64,000 nt of DNA, taken from NCBI GenBank assembly GCA_026874595.1, contig CM049314.1, positions 1,635,318-1,699,317 on the forward strand, in the 5' to 3' direction. Every line of letters begins with the position of its first letter. Within the stretch, counting starts at the first letter, position 1. Shown piece by piece: positions 51,600 to 62,669 of the stretch. This DNA is from Sipunculus nudus (taxonomy: Eukaryota > Annelida > Sipuncula > Golfingiida > Sipunculidae). The translations under genes were made by a program, and so were the position numbers. The notes under the pieces are model-generated. The model saw nothing but the letters and a program-made list of their open reading frames with translations, had not been told where the DNA came from and searched no databases.

Positions 51600-52160
51600 G
51601 TGCTTTAAGGCTTTAAACTCCAATAACGCCCGCCAGGGCGCGCGTTTGTCACGGGCCTGTAGTTCAAAGGCGCCCGCCCGGGCGCGCTAAAGCCCATTTT
51701 ACATACCCGTAATTGGGGCAAGTTTTGGGGGTGAAATGTCTATTGTCATCCATCATATTTGTACTTAAATGAAAGAGAAAAACGTCAAGTGTTGTTCTAA
51801 CATGTGACCAAGATCCAAACTGGCGCGAACGCAGACTTGTTGGAAAAATATAAAAATGATTGACTTTCACTCACGTGGCCTTGTTACGTGGGCCCTGGTA
51901 ACATGTCGGCTGCGAGAGTAAAATCAGACTCCTACGCTAAATTCATCAGAAATCGGTAAATTACCAAATGTTGGCAATCAATCCTGGTGACAAAATCAAG
52001 TGCAGTGTGTTTACAGATTTAACTTCCGTTAAACATTTCCAAGATCATATATTATCCCCTTTTTTATTGGTTTAACTTGTGACCAATGATCGCCGTCCGA
52101 CTGACTGACGCATCTGACAGACACCACGCACGTGATCTGCGTGACCTCCTTACTGTGTCA
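51600..52160. promoter_or_regulatory. CpG-richer block, possible promoter
   Basis: Within otherwise CpG-poor sequence this block has clustered GC words (CGCCCGCCAGGGCGCGCG at 51628; GGCGCCCGCCCGGGCGCGC at 51670), an E2F-like TGGCGCGAA (51821), TCACGTGG (51871) and GCACGTGA (52129). It is not made of the dispersed repeats. A promoter is an inference; direction could be plus (see the exon candidate at 51903) or an alternative Rubicon start on the minus strand. Confidence 0.4.
51903..51955 (+). CDS. Candidate first exon, unknown gene
   Basis: Immediately after the CpG-rich block an ATG in fair context (GGTAACATGTCGG) opens 17 codons reading MSAARVKSDSYAKFIRN and reaches a donor-like CG|GTAAAT. 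If unspliced, the frame stops after one more codon. The reading is typical of a short basic N-terminus, but no second exon was found and the protein is not recognised. It may be an unrelated gene nested in the Rubicon intron or a chance frame. Confidence 0.25.
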
Positions 52161-54955
52161 TGTACTGGCACTGGAAAACCATTTTTAACCGATATCATAT
52201 AATAAAATGAGTATTTATTTTAAATATTAACATATTTTCTTAACTAAAAATCGAAGATACTGTCATATATCATGTCGTATATATATGTGATGTCTGATTG
52301 TTTACTAGTGATCATTTCTGTGCCAAACATGTTATGTACAATCGTAATCGGGCACAAGAACTGTCAATCATTCTAAGAGGCTTTTTGGATTGAAAATAAA
52401 ATTAATACCGTCTTAAATTAGAAACAGCCAGATATTATAGAGATATAGTTAATTTTCCAGTGTAAAATATAAAGATAACTTTATACTCCATAAAATATTG
52501 AAGTAATTATTTATGACGTACGTGAAACTGTACGCCTATACACCCAGATCTTTGAATATGTAAAACAAGACAGTAAGTGACTTATACGCTTGAACAAATA
52601 TGTATTAATACGGTTTTAACACATACTGAACAGATTTTACAAATTTTTATATGTGTAGTACTTCCTTTATTTGTATAGGCTACATGTGTACGTGCACGTG
52701 TGCGCGCTTTTGTGTGTGTATATATATAGGCCTATGTGCGTATTATAATTTTCATTAGTGATTGATAAAAGCACCAGTAGTTGTCACTGCCAGTGAAACA
52801 GATTTTGGGCGGAGCTGCAAAACATCTTTAAATATATATGGCACATAGCAAACTAAATTTTAAAAATATAACCTATTATTTTATGAATTGAAGTAAATAA
52901 TTTTTTTTTTTTTGTAATACGTTTGCCTATAACAGGCTATTCATTGTTGTAAGGAATAGTACTGCGTTATAAATGTTTGTCCCTTTTAAACATAAAATCT
53001 GATCACTAATACCAGAACTTATAACTCCTTTTTATATTTCATCCATGAAAGTTTCTCAAATCGGGTTCATTCGCCGCCTATATTCATAAAAAATACATAA
53101 CGTATACCGCAGACTGCATATATATCGCATATACCGTACATGCACCCGGTATAAACGCCGCTTTATATTGATATCGCTCTCAAAACCCAGTCAACGCTTG
53201 CATGCATGGCCCAGGGATTAAATATGGAAAATGTGTCGTGGTCATGATAATCCTTTAAAGTCATACGGCGGAGTCAGTCTCAGTCATGATACATACTAGA
53301 AAATGAATAAAATGCATTCGCCAATCTTAAATTAAAAGCTGTAGCGTATATATATAGTGACGGTGACACAGTGAAAGTAAAATATTAAGACCAAAGATGC
53401 GGACTTTCGATATGCATGCGCATGGTGTATTCAAAATGACGATCGAGAAACCATGCAGGTGGACAAATTAGACTGAAATCTAATTGTACCTTTCCATTGC
53501 TGTAAAATAAGATTTAAAATACGCAGGTATACAAATATATCTATATTGCAAAATGTTTGATGGCTTTGTCTCAAACTTGCCCCTTTCGAAGACCTAAAAT
53601 ACCACAGGGTGTCGGCTTCTATTTTTACCCACCGACCTTGTCATTTTCACGTTTGATTGACAGTTTTATTAGCACAAGGAAATTTTCCTATCACACAGAA
53701 GATTTTAGCGGAAAGACAGCACACAACATGTGGCCAACCAGACGGGGATTCGGAGTGAAAATTACTAATTTAAATTGGCATCTATTACATTAATCATCAA
53801 AGGATAATGACATCATTTACAATGTTCGGGAACCGAACGACATGTATTATTGCCAGGTGCAGGTCATGGTCCGCGTCTCTACAGCTGACGGGACTGGTGA
53901 ATACAAAATAAATAAATAAACAAACACCCAAGAGATCATAACTTATTAGAAGTTTTTGGAACATTCCAGGTGCTTCTTAAGAATTATTGAATTGTTGCTG
54001 CATATTGTTTTATAATTAACTGGAACTCTGCCTCTCCGTGAAATCACCATGCACCTTGCAGCCTGGGGAGACCGCATGCTTTCCTGCTAAAGCTGAAGTT
54101 TTATCAGCAGTGCATGATTTCTGACTATATGAGGGCCTAACTGTACAAAGTTGCATAGGGAGGTTACCAGATTAGCTATATGATTTGAAGTTAGGTCTCG
54201 TGTATACATCTAGTTAACCAAGGAATTGTGCATCTCAAAATTATTAAATAAATTTCCTACTTTTCTTCAAGTGAAGTTGAATTAAATAAATGTAATTATA
54301 TATTATATTTCCATTTTATATTAATTTCATATGACGTAATTATGCTTCATTTAAATGTCACTGAAATAAAGTGCAAATTTAAGACCTGGATAAGTAAGTG
54401 CATGAAGATATGTAAGCCTACGTGCAATTTTCCTCTAAGATACCAGAATGTACTGCTATGAAATCATAGTAACTAGGCATGATTTTGATAAGCATTGTTG
54501 GACTTACGTAGGCCTATATATTTGAATAACATAACATACATTAAAATGTACTGTGAAAACATGTTTCTTTGGTGTTACTTCACAGTTTAGTATCGTTTTC
54601 TCACGTTTATAAACTTTGGTATTATTTGCATTATCCCCAATAGCACATTTTAAGAAACCTTTTCAACAATAAAAAATATTGATTTTCCGTTATTTTATAT
54701 TCTTGTTAATAACGATTTGTTTACATTAATGTGCATAGGCCTATTTATTATATATATGTAATAAATTATTGTTCCACTAGTACTACCAGTGTTTTCATTG
54801 TTTCTGATCCCTGCGGGAAAGAATCGATTCTAATGCATACATATTGCATGACGTGAGAGGATGTTTCCAGGTAACTCCCCCCCCCCCCCCACCACCCCCA
54901 CAAAAAAAAGAATAATCAGACCGCCAGTCGGCACAGCATCTCATGATGCTTCTTA
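52161..54955. other. Low-repeat intronic sequence with scattered CpG
   Basis: No dispersed repeats are visible apart from short TA runs. The plus-strand frame at 53557-53793 (78 codons) has ordinary composition but no domain and no splice context, and is left uncalled. The relative lack of transposons in about 3.5 kb contrasts with the rest of the intron. Confidence 0.45.
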
Positions 54956-55042
54956 TAATAAACACGCCAGACTCAGTCACGTGAACCATGTCCATTTAAA
55001 AGACTTTACAAAATAAACACGCCAGACCCAGTCACGTGAACC
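54956..55042. promoter_or_regulatory. Duplicated CLEAR-like E-box (GTCACGTGAA)
   Basis: A 31-bp segment (ATAAACACGCCAGAC.CAGTC and following) occurs twice with a 55-bp offset, each copy ending in GTCACGTGAA (54976-54985, 55031-55040). This matches nine of ten bases of the CLEAR consensus GTCACGTGAC bound by TFEB/MITF factors, which control autophagy and lysosome genes. Function here is inferred only from the motif and from lying inside an autophagy gene. Confidence 0.4.
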
Positions 55043-55519
55043 TTGCTGATGTAAAAGTAGATACGATTGGGTGAGAAAAGTTTGCAGCGTCAGTGCGTCA
55101 CCGCTGGCTGAGGGATGACGCGGTAAAATTGGACCGTTCAGGAAAAAAACCCAAACAGACGTGTCGTCTTGCATCTTTATTGTCCAGTAAATGTTTTATT
55201 TATTTTTATTTTTCCGTTATATTGACTAGATAGGATAATTCTGTGAATAAAGTCTGCAAAACCGCCTCGTTAATGTACCTTGTGTGCTACATATTGCTAA
55301 ATTCACTCATTATCGCTCAATCACCGTCAGCCGCGGAGGGGCGGTTACTTCAAAAGAAATTGCATGGATACCCTCAATTAAGAAAATAAGAGTTTTCACA
55401 AGTGCAAGACATATTTGTTTTGATTTTTTATTTCAAATTTTAGTACATTCGCACTGTTTCGAATGGGAAAAATTTGGATATATCAACGTTTATTTAGGCT
55501 AATCGTTGATCGAACCAAG

Positions 55520-56600
55520 TGCACACCTGTTTACCTGTCGCACCTGGATTTTTACCAGTGCAGATAAACAGCAATTTTATTATTGCATGAAATGTTAACA
55601 AACAGGGTAGACACATTTTTCCAGATTTTATTTTAAAATCAGTCGGCGATTTGTTTTTGCCTGCACATGTAAAAATATATTAATTTGACATAAAAAGGTA
55701 TATTACAGGTAACCAGATAATTAGTGCATTTCACACCCATAAATTATATATTTTGCACATTGGACAAAAGTAAAAAGTTTTTTATTGCAATGTCCCTTAT
55801 AACAAGTATAATATATAATTTAAATTAAAAAAATGAGAATTTACCTTTATTTACCTGATCTTACCTGTGCAGGTGAGTAAACTTTTACAGGTAGAAATTG
55901 GCAAAATTGAAATCCACAAGTCTCGTGGCTGTGCAATTAATTAAAAGATAGTTTCTGCATATTGTTTTAACTCCTTCAAAAATTACCGCTCCACTTTAAA
56001 ATGAAAAGTTGTCTTTATATTCTGTACTTACAAAGGTAATTAAATCTGTTTAAGATCAAAGGTATCATTTCAGGTAACCCAATAAATAGTGCAGTTAGTA
56101 CCTATAATTCATAAATTTTACACATGGCACTCAAAATTAAGTTGTATGTTTTTTTTCTCCCTTATTACATGTATAAAATATATACTTCATTAAAAAAATA
56201 ATTTACCTGAACTCACCTGTACAGGTGAGTATGTTTTTATGTGTAACCGTAACCAAAATTATCAATTTATGTTTTACATGTCTGAAAAATCAAAATATAA
56301 TGGTTTTACACAGTTGACACTTGTTTATCCATATTCTTCTCAGCCACTTTTCAGCATGATTTTGTCACTGCCACAGGTAATTAGATCAGTTGAAGAACAA
56401 AGGTACTATTCACATAGGTAACTTAATTACTGTATTAAAAGCACCTGTTCTTATATCAAAATGAATTATACAGTCCATAAATAAAGAAGGTATTAATTTA
56501 TAGTAACTATATTGATGAACAAGGTGTTTGCTAACATATTCAGAAAAAAAAAATAATTTACCTTTACTTACCTGTACAGGTAAACATATGTGTTATATGT
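55520..56600. repeat. Diverged tandem repeats of about 350 bp with ACCTG/CAGGT palindromes
   Basis: Equivalent palindromes lie at 55864 (CCTGTGCAGG), 56214 (CACCTGTACAGGTG) and 56571 (CCTGTACAGG), spaced 352-355 bp. Each is preceded by AT-rich sequence with AATTTACCT and followed by T-rich sequence. Other shared words are AGGTAA(C/T)..ATAATTAGTGCA-like stretches. The units are badly diverged, so only the ends are easily aligned. Confidence 0.6.
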
Positions 56601-57147
56601 TAATAATCATAGAATGTGCTCTTTGGGTCAGCAAGCTTTTCAGGTGAATAATATTTGATTTCCACAGAAAAATCTAATTTACTTGCACATTCTGGTTCGT
56701 TGGTGGTTCCCTTTCCAGTATTAAACCAAATCATTTACCTTTTTCTTACCATTAATTAATAATTACCTTAGAGTGAAAAAAAAATCCTTACATTTCCCTT
56801 TTTTTATCAAAGGGTTAATGGGTTACCTGAACAGGATGAAAGGGGTCATTTTGGTGATATACCAGTGAGTGGAAATACAGTTAGTACAGATTTACCTGTT
56901 TTTACCTGTATATACCTTAGTTACATACATATCAAACCAGGTATATAGAAAATAAATAAAATAACATGATGGACATATACCTGACAGGAAAAGCTGAAAA
57001 TTTCACAAAGATACCTTTAACGGTTACTGAGTTAATGTCTCTTATATAGATTCATGTCAAAATGTGGAAAAAATGCAAAATAAATCTGAACAGTAGGAGT
57101 GTGACAATCCACAGGCTAATCTGAACAGTAAAGGGTTAATGACATAC

Positions 57148-57301
57148 CTGGCTGGCCTTTAAGCCATGCATCAAGATATCCTCCACATTATTACATAATC
57201 TCTCCAGACCTCCGTAAGTGCTCCATACATTAACACTCTGGATGGCAAGTAATCCTTCAGCGGTTGTTTTCACTTTAACAAGGCACTGGTACCACTCTGA
57301 C
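57148..57301 (-). CDS. RUBCN: Rubicon homologue, RUN-domain exon (first of two found)
   Basis: Minus-strand exon of 154 bp with acceptor TTTCTTACAG and donor CAG|GTATGTC. The first base completes a codon from an upstream exon; then 51 codons follow, ending in phase 0. It reads from SEWYQCLVKVKTTAEGL through NVWSTYGGLERLC to ILMHGLKASQ. From memory, human Rubicon has REHWQLLGNLKTTVEGL, NVWSKYGGLERLC and ILYHGLI in the same order at the start of its RUN domain. Its exact phase match to the exon at 37814-38039 supports one transcript. The start codon must lie in an exon further upstream, not identified here. Confidence 0.92.
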
Positions 57302-57541
57302 CTGTAAGAAATAAAATAAATATTTTTATTTATTCATTTCATTTGCATTTACCACAGCCAAAATGGGACAAAGTTTGCAATATGCTTTTAATTCTATCCT
57401 CTATGGATACAGGGCTCAACATTTACTTTTGACAGTACTTGCCAAGTAGGGCAAATGACAGCTAGCTTTTATTTGCCTTACATGAATTTTTATTTGTCCC
57501 ACAAAAATTCACCACAACCTCAAAACTAGCCAATGCACAAT

Positions 57542-58298
57542 TATCATCCATTAACTAATTTGTGAATGGATTGGCCCTGTGACCTTGACCTTTGATCCTA
57601 TGACCCCAAATCAAAAAGAATCTTCCCCTATCAGCGGGTGAGTAATATCTTGAAGATGGAAGGTTTGTGATGAAAAGTTTGGCATGAAATGCATACACAT
57701 TCCTTTTAAAGAAATCGGTCCTTGACCTTTGACCTTTGCACACTAAAACCGACAGGGTTCTTACTTTAGTTGTGAGCCATATATAAGTTAGGTTTGAAAC
57801 CAATATGTCAAACTAAACTGGAGTTATCATCTGGAAACTAACTTGTGAACAGATGGTCCCTGTGACCTTTGACCTTGTGACCCCTAATTCATTTTTGCTC
57901 TCCCCATACTGGCAAGTCAGCTAAATGTGCAAGATGGAAAGTTTGTAATGAAAAGCTTGGCTGAAGATGCAACCATAATCTTTTTCAATAAGTGAGTCTT
58001 GTGACCCTGACCTTTGACCTCATGACCCAACTATCATACATGTTCTTTCTTTAGTGGTGGACCATTTGTTAGTCTGGTTGAAATCCATATGTCAATCCAA
58101 CATGGAGTTATCATCTGGAAACAAATTTGTGTGGATAAATGGATGGACAGACAGACAGACAAACAGACAGGGTGTTTACTATAGGGCATCCACTTGTGAT
58201 CAATAAACACACCAGGTTATGGGACACTAGATGGAAACACAGCTGAGAAACTGACATGATTATTGTCATTTTATAGTAAAAATAATAGAAAAATATTC
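57542..58298 (+). repeat. 760-bp dispersed repeat (copy 2 of 2)
   Basis: Copy of 20211-20972 with GTGACCTTGACC words at 57578, 57862 and 58001 and the GGATGGACAGACAGACAGAC stretch. It lies just upstream (minus strand) of the first Rubicon exon found. It ends at an AGAAAAATATTC stretch shared with the other copy. Confidence 0.85.
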
Positions 58299-58310
58299 GG
58301 TAAAATAAGA

Positions 58311-61300
58311 AACAAGGGACCCATGGGTCACGGCGCTCAGCTGATCGTGATTGGACTATAAATGTTTCTCCACTGTGATACTATATCGAGTCGATAAAGC
58401 TTATGAATATCATGTACATGTTGGGCTATTATAAAGGAATGTAATGTAATATGTGAGTAAATGATAAATGAAATTACCTGACTGATGGATTAATAGAGTC
58501 AAATAAAGTGGTTTATTTTTTATTTATTTGGGAGGGGTTGAAAATTGTGATATATTTGAGCAAATATGAATGCAATGACAACAGTAATAAGCAGTAGTAG
58601 ATGATAAGGCTATTTGTTGAAGGATCTAAAGTGTATGGTAGTCTGCAAGCGTTCAATTTGACAGATATGATGTTATGATTAACTATGCTGATGAAGTGAT
58701 TTATGAATATGTGACTGTATGACACAATATCTCTTTAGTCTTGACAAGGTACATTATTGTGATGCCCACTATGTCTACATATTACACAATATTGACATAA
58801 TTTCTGGCATGTACACAGGTACCTATGGACGAATAGTTATACAAAATATTAAAGTATGAATATATCTGATTCATCTTGTTCTTGCTTACTGAGGCTGACT
58901 TTGGGATGGGGTTCGGAGAAGGGAAAAGTGAGGGCAGCACGAAGGTGGATGTAGAAATATTCTATTGTAATGTTTTTCATTTATATAAGAATATGAAAAG
59001 CTAAGAGGAAAGGGGCCCTCCTACTTGGATATAGTAAAGTTCTAAATATATGATTGCAAACTAATACTCTGACAAGACTGTCATGAAGAAAAACAATAAA
59101 AGTTTGAGATACTGTGTTGCATACGAAAATTTACAGATGGACAGGCAAGTGGACAGAATGGACTAATACCTTTATTTCACTTTCAAGAGAATAATGCATT
59201 TAAGTTTATATATAATCCTATTTTTTTAAGCAGATCCACTTTTTCCATTAAGAAGTTTTTATCTGTATCATTTTTTTATTTACAGGTTTATAAATTTTTA
59301 ATTAAAAAACCTGAAAATATAAGTTAAAATATTAGAATTGTTGCAAAAGTTGCAATCATTATATATACAGAGTAAAAAAAATTGGGTCATATTATGCATA
59401 CACATATATTTTATTATTTTTAAATCATAAATGTTTTAACTGATTTTAAAAGAAAATAATGCCACAACATGGCATCTACAAGAATATTCCTTGAATCACT
59501 ATTAAAAAGTTTTGCATATTGGAGTTTTCAGGACATGCTTAATTTTATTCACCAAAATAAAATAAAAGTAAATTTGACAAAATAAAACATCTTTTCAAAT
59601 AAAGTATACACACTGTTGGTTGAATGAGGGACAAACAATATCATTGTGCTAATTACTATCCCAGTTTTAATTAATTACTGGAATTAATAGTCAATTACAC
59701 ACCTGGTGAAGTTTTTACTCTTCTGAAGTAAGGAATTACTTATCTCATGAACATCCAGACTTTCACAGCAATACACCACTTTGTGGACACAATTAAATGT
59801 ACACTTTAATCATTGTAACCCTGGTGGTTCAATACAAAATCTAAAATGTAGCAAGTCCAAGAATAAAATAAAATACAGAAAAATTATAACATTCATCTAG
59901 TTTATGCACCAGCTGGGGGGTGGGATGAGTGCAGGGCGAGGGGAAGCCTGCTAGTAGTGGCCAAGCTGGGCCAAGGTAAGCTGCCTGGGGTGGGTTACAT
60001 AATGCAAGTGAAGGCTGTACTACTAGGTGGGCTAGATGTAAACAACACTTGACATGGTGTGTGAAAACATGAATAAAAGCTATTCATTCCAATCAATTTC
60101 ATTTGAAAGTTCAGATTTTAAAAGATTAAATCCTTATGCATATATGCTGGGAAAATTAAATCAACAGTGCCAAAGTTGGACAAAATTTAAGGTATTGTTT
60201 TTTATTTATGCTAATAACTTGAAAAATTTGCAAAATTCAGATCTAATTTTGGGTAAACAATTGAATTTTGATTAAATAAAGTTATATTCCTGAAAAAAGG
60301 TCTCTAGGTTCAGCAATTCTCATGTGAGTAAATATATTTCCTGATTTTTTAAAAAATTGCATTATGTTTTGGCCCATAACTTCAAAATAATACTCAATAC
60401 TGACCTAATTTTTGGTATGTTCATAGAAAATGTATAAAAGAATGTGAATACTAAATACGATCAAAAACAGATCAGTGGTTTTGATATTAGGCAGCCTTGA
60501 AGTGTAACAATGGCTTTTTTTTATGGAAAACGGAGTTTTTTTCCTTAATATCTCGAAGGAACAAAGTCCTAATGACCCAATTTTCGGTATGGTAGGAGAT
60601 TTTGGGGACATCTAAAATTATGTCAACAGCCTGGGGAGCACAGAGATGTGCACTGAATGACCTACAGTCATCAAAGTGGACTGCTTGACAATGTAAGGGA
60701 ATACAACAAGAGCCTCCAAAAAAATTCAATAACTAGCCTTATTTTGCAGCTTTTATTTTCAAATTTCAGATTTTAACAGATTAAATCCTTATGTGTACAT
60801 GCTGTGAAAATTAAATCCACAGTACTTACAGGAAAAAAACGTGCCATGGCCAAAGTTGGGCAAAATTTAAGGTACCAATTTTATATTTTTGCCAATATTT
60901 AAAAAAATTTAACAGATTTTGATCTAATTTTTGGTATACAATTAAATTTTGATTAATTAAAGTTGTATTACTGGAAAAAAGTCCCTACCTTTAACACTTT
61001 GGGTCTTAAGTGACAAAATATCTTCCTGATTTTTTTACAAAGTGCATTATGTTTGGGCCAATAACTTTTTTAAATTATATAATACTGACTTAATATCTGG
61101 CATGTACATAGGAACTATATAGAGGAATATTTATGGTAAATATGAAGAAAACCAGATGAGTGGTTTTGATATTAGGCAGTCCTGAAGTGTGAAAATAGAT
61201 TTCTAATAAAAAATTGAGGCTTTTCCTTAATATCTCAAAGGAACGAAGTCCTATTGACCCAATTTTTGGCATGGTAGGAGATTATGGGGACATCTAACTG

Positions 61301-61467
61301 TATGCCGAAATTCAGATTTGTAGGTCCAACGGTGTCGAAACGTGCCAGTCTTACGGACGGACATCCAGACGGCACGACAGACAGACGGACAGACAGACAG
61401 ACGGACGGACGACGGACAATGGACCATGACTATAGCTCAGATGACTTATAGTCAGCTGAGCTAAAAA
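58311..61467. mobile_element. 3.2-kb element with GCTCAGCTGA ends (candidate)
   Basis: Begins AACAAGGGACCCATGGGTCA followed by GCGCTCAGCTGA, and ends TATAGTCAGCTGAGCTAAAA; the two CAGCTGA words are inverted. The first half (58345-60050) looks unique in this window; the second half is repetitive. No coding region. The end pairing is my inference from the same start/end combination at 18966-21330. Confidence 0.4.
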
Positions 61468-62240
61468 TGTGAATACTAAATATGATCAAAAACAGATCAG
61501 TGGTTTTGATATTAGGCAGCCTTGAAGTGTAACAATGGCTTTTTTTTATGGAAAACGGAGGTTTTTCCTTAATATCTCGAAGGAACGAAATCCTAATGAT
61601 CTAATTTTTGGTTTGGTAGGAGATTTTGGGGACATCTAAAATTATGCCAACAGCCTGGGGAGCATAGAGATGTGCACTGAATGACCTACAGTCATCAAAG
61701 TGGACTGCCTGACAATGTAAGGGAATACAACAAGAGCCTCTAAAAAAATTCAATAACTAGCCTAATTTTGCAGCTTTTATTTTCAAATTTCAGATTTTTA
61801 CAGATTAAATCCTTATGTGTACATGCTGTGAAAATTAAATCCACAGTACTTACAGGAAAAAAAACGTGCCGTGGCCAAAGTTGGGCAAAATTTAAGGTAC
61901 CAATTTTATATTTTTGCCAATATTTAAAAAATTTTAACAGATTTTGATCTAATTTTTGGTATACAATTAAATTTTGATTAATTAAAGTTGTATTACTGAA
62001 AAAAAAGTCCCTACCTTTAACACTTTTGGTCTTAAGTGACCAAATATCTTTCCTGATTTTTTTACAAAGTCAATTATGTTTGGGCCCATAACTTTTTTAA
62101 ATTAAACAATACTGACTTAATTTCTGGCATGTACATAGGAACTATATAGAGGAATATTTATGGTAAATATGAAGAAAACCAGATGAGTGGTTTTGATATT
62201 TGGTAGTCCTGAAGTGTAAAAATAGATTTCTAATAAAAAA
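60442..62240 (+). repeat. Tandem repeat with a unit of about 1025 bp
   Basis: The segment 60442-61466 recurs from 61467, with markers offset by 1024-1025 bp (ATGTGAATACTAAATA; CTCTGTGCTCCC-type block; GTACATGCTGTGAAAATTAA). The second unit breaks off near 62240. A partial earlier unit may begin at 60100. Minus-strand frames at 60405-60729 and 61090-61272 belong to it. Confidence 0.85.
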
Positions 62241-62259
62241 TTCTATTTTTCATTAAATT

Positions 62260-62650
62260 TTCTAAGTTAAGGAGCCGTAAAACAGTCAAAATGAGGTCAA
62301 TCGGGATGAAACGTGAACTCGACCTGTAACTGGTCATTATCTGCCTACACACCAAAAATCAGGCCAATATCTGCAGGCATTGGGGGAAAAAAAAGTCTGT
62401 ACATGTGTGTTTGTCATGAAAATTTCTATTTTTCATGAAATTTTTTAAGTTTAGGAGCGGTAAAAGGGTCAAAAGTAGGTCAACCGGGACAAACGGGAAC
62501 TCAATCTGTAACTGGTCATTATCTGCCCACACACTAAAAATCAGGCCAGGCATTGCGAAAAAAAGTCTGTACAACTGTTTGATTTCGGAATGACGGAAGG
62601 ACAGACATGGGTAAAACTATATGCCCTGGCGACTTTGTGGCGGGGGCATA
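62260..62650 (+). repeat. Two diverged units of about 175 bp plus an end block
   Basis: Both units contain AGGAGC(C/G)GTAAAA, AACTGGTCATTATCTGCC and AAAAAAGTCTGTACA. They are followed by ACTATATGCCC and GGGGCATAAAAAT, a wording common to repeats in molluscan genomes. No coding region. Confidence 0.7.
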
Positions 62651-62669
62651 AAAATTGTAAAAATTTGAA

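Larger units (their letters stand above)
38040..57147 (-). other. RUBCN: 19.1-kb Rubicon intron
   Basis: The interval lies between a phase-0 donor (CAG|GTATGTC, 57147 leftwards) and a phase-0 acceptor (TTACAG, 38040). It includes a 35-bp minisatellite, a 10.7-kb hAT-bounded unit, a CpG-richer block at 51.6-55.5 kb and 350-bp diverged repeats. Roughly two-thirds of it is recognisable repeat. Confidence 0.85.
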
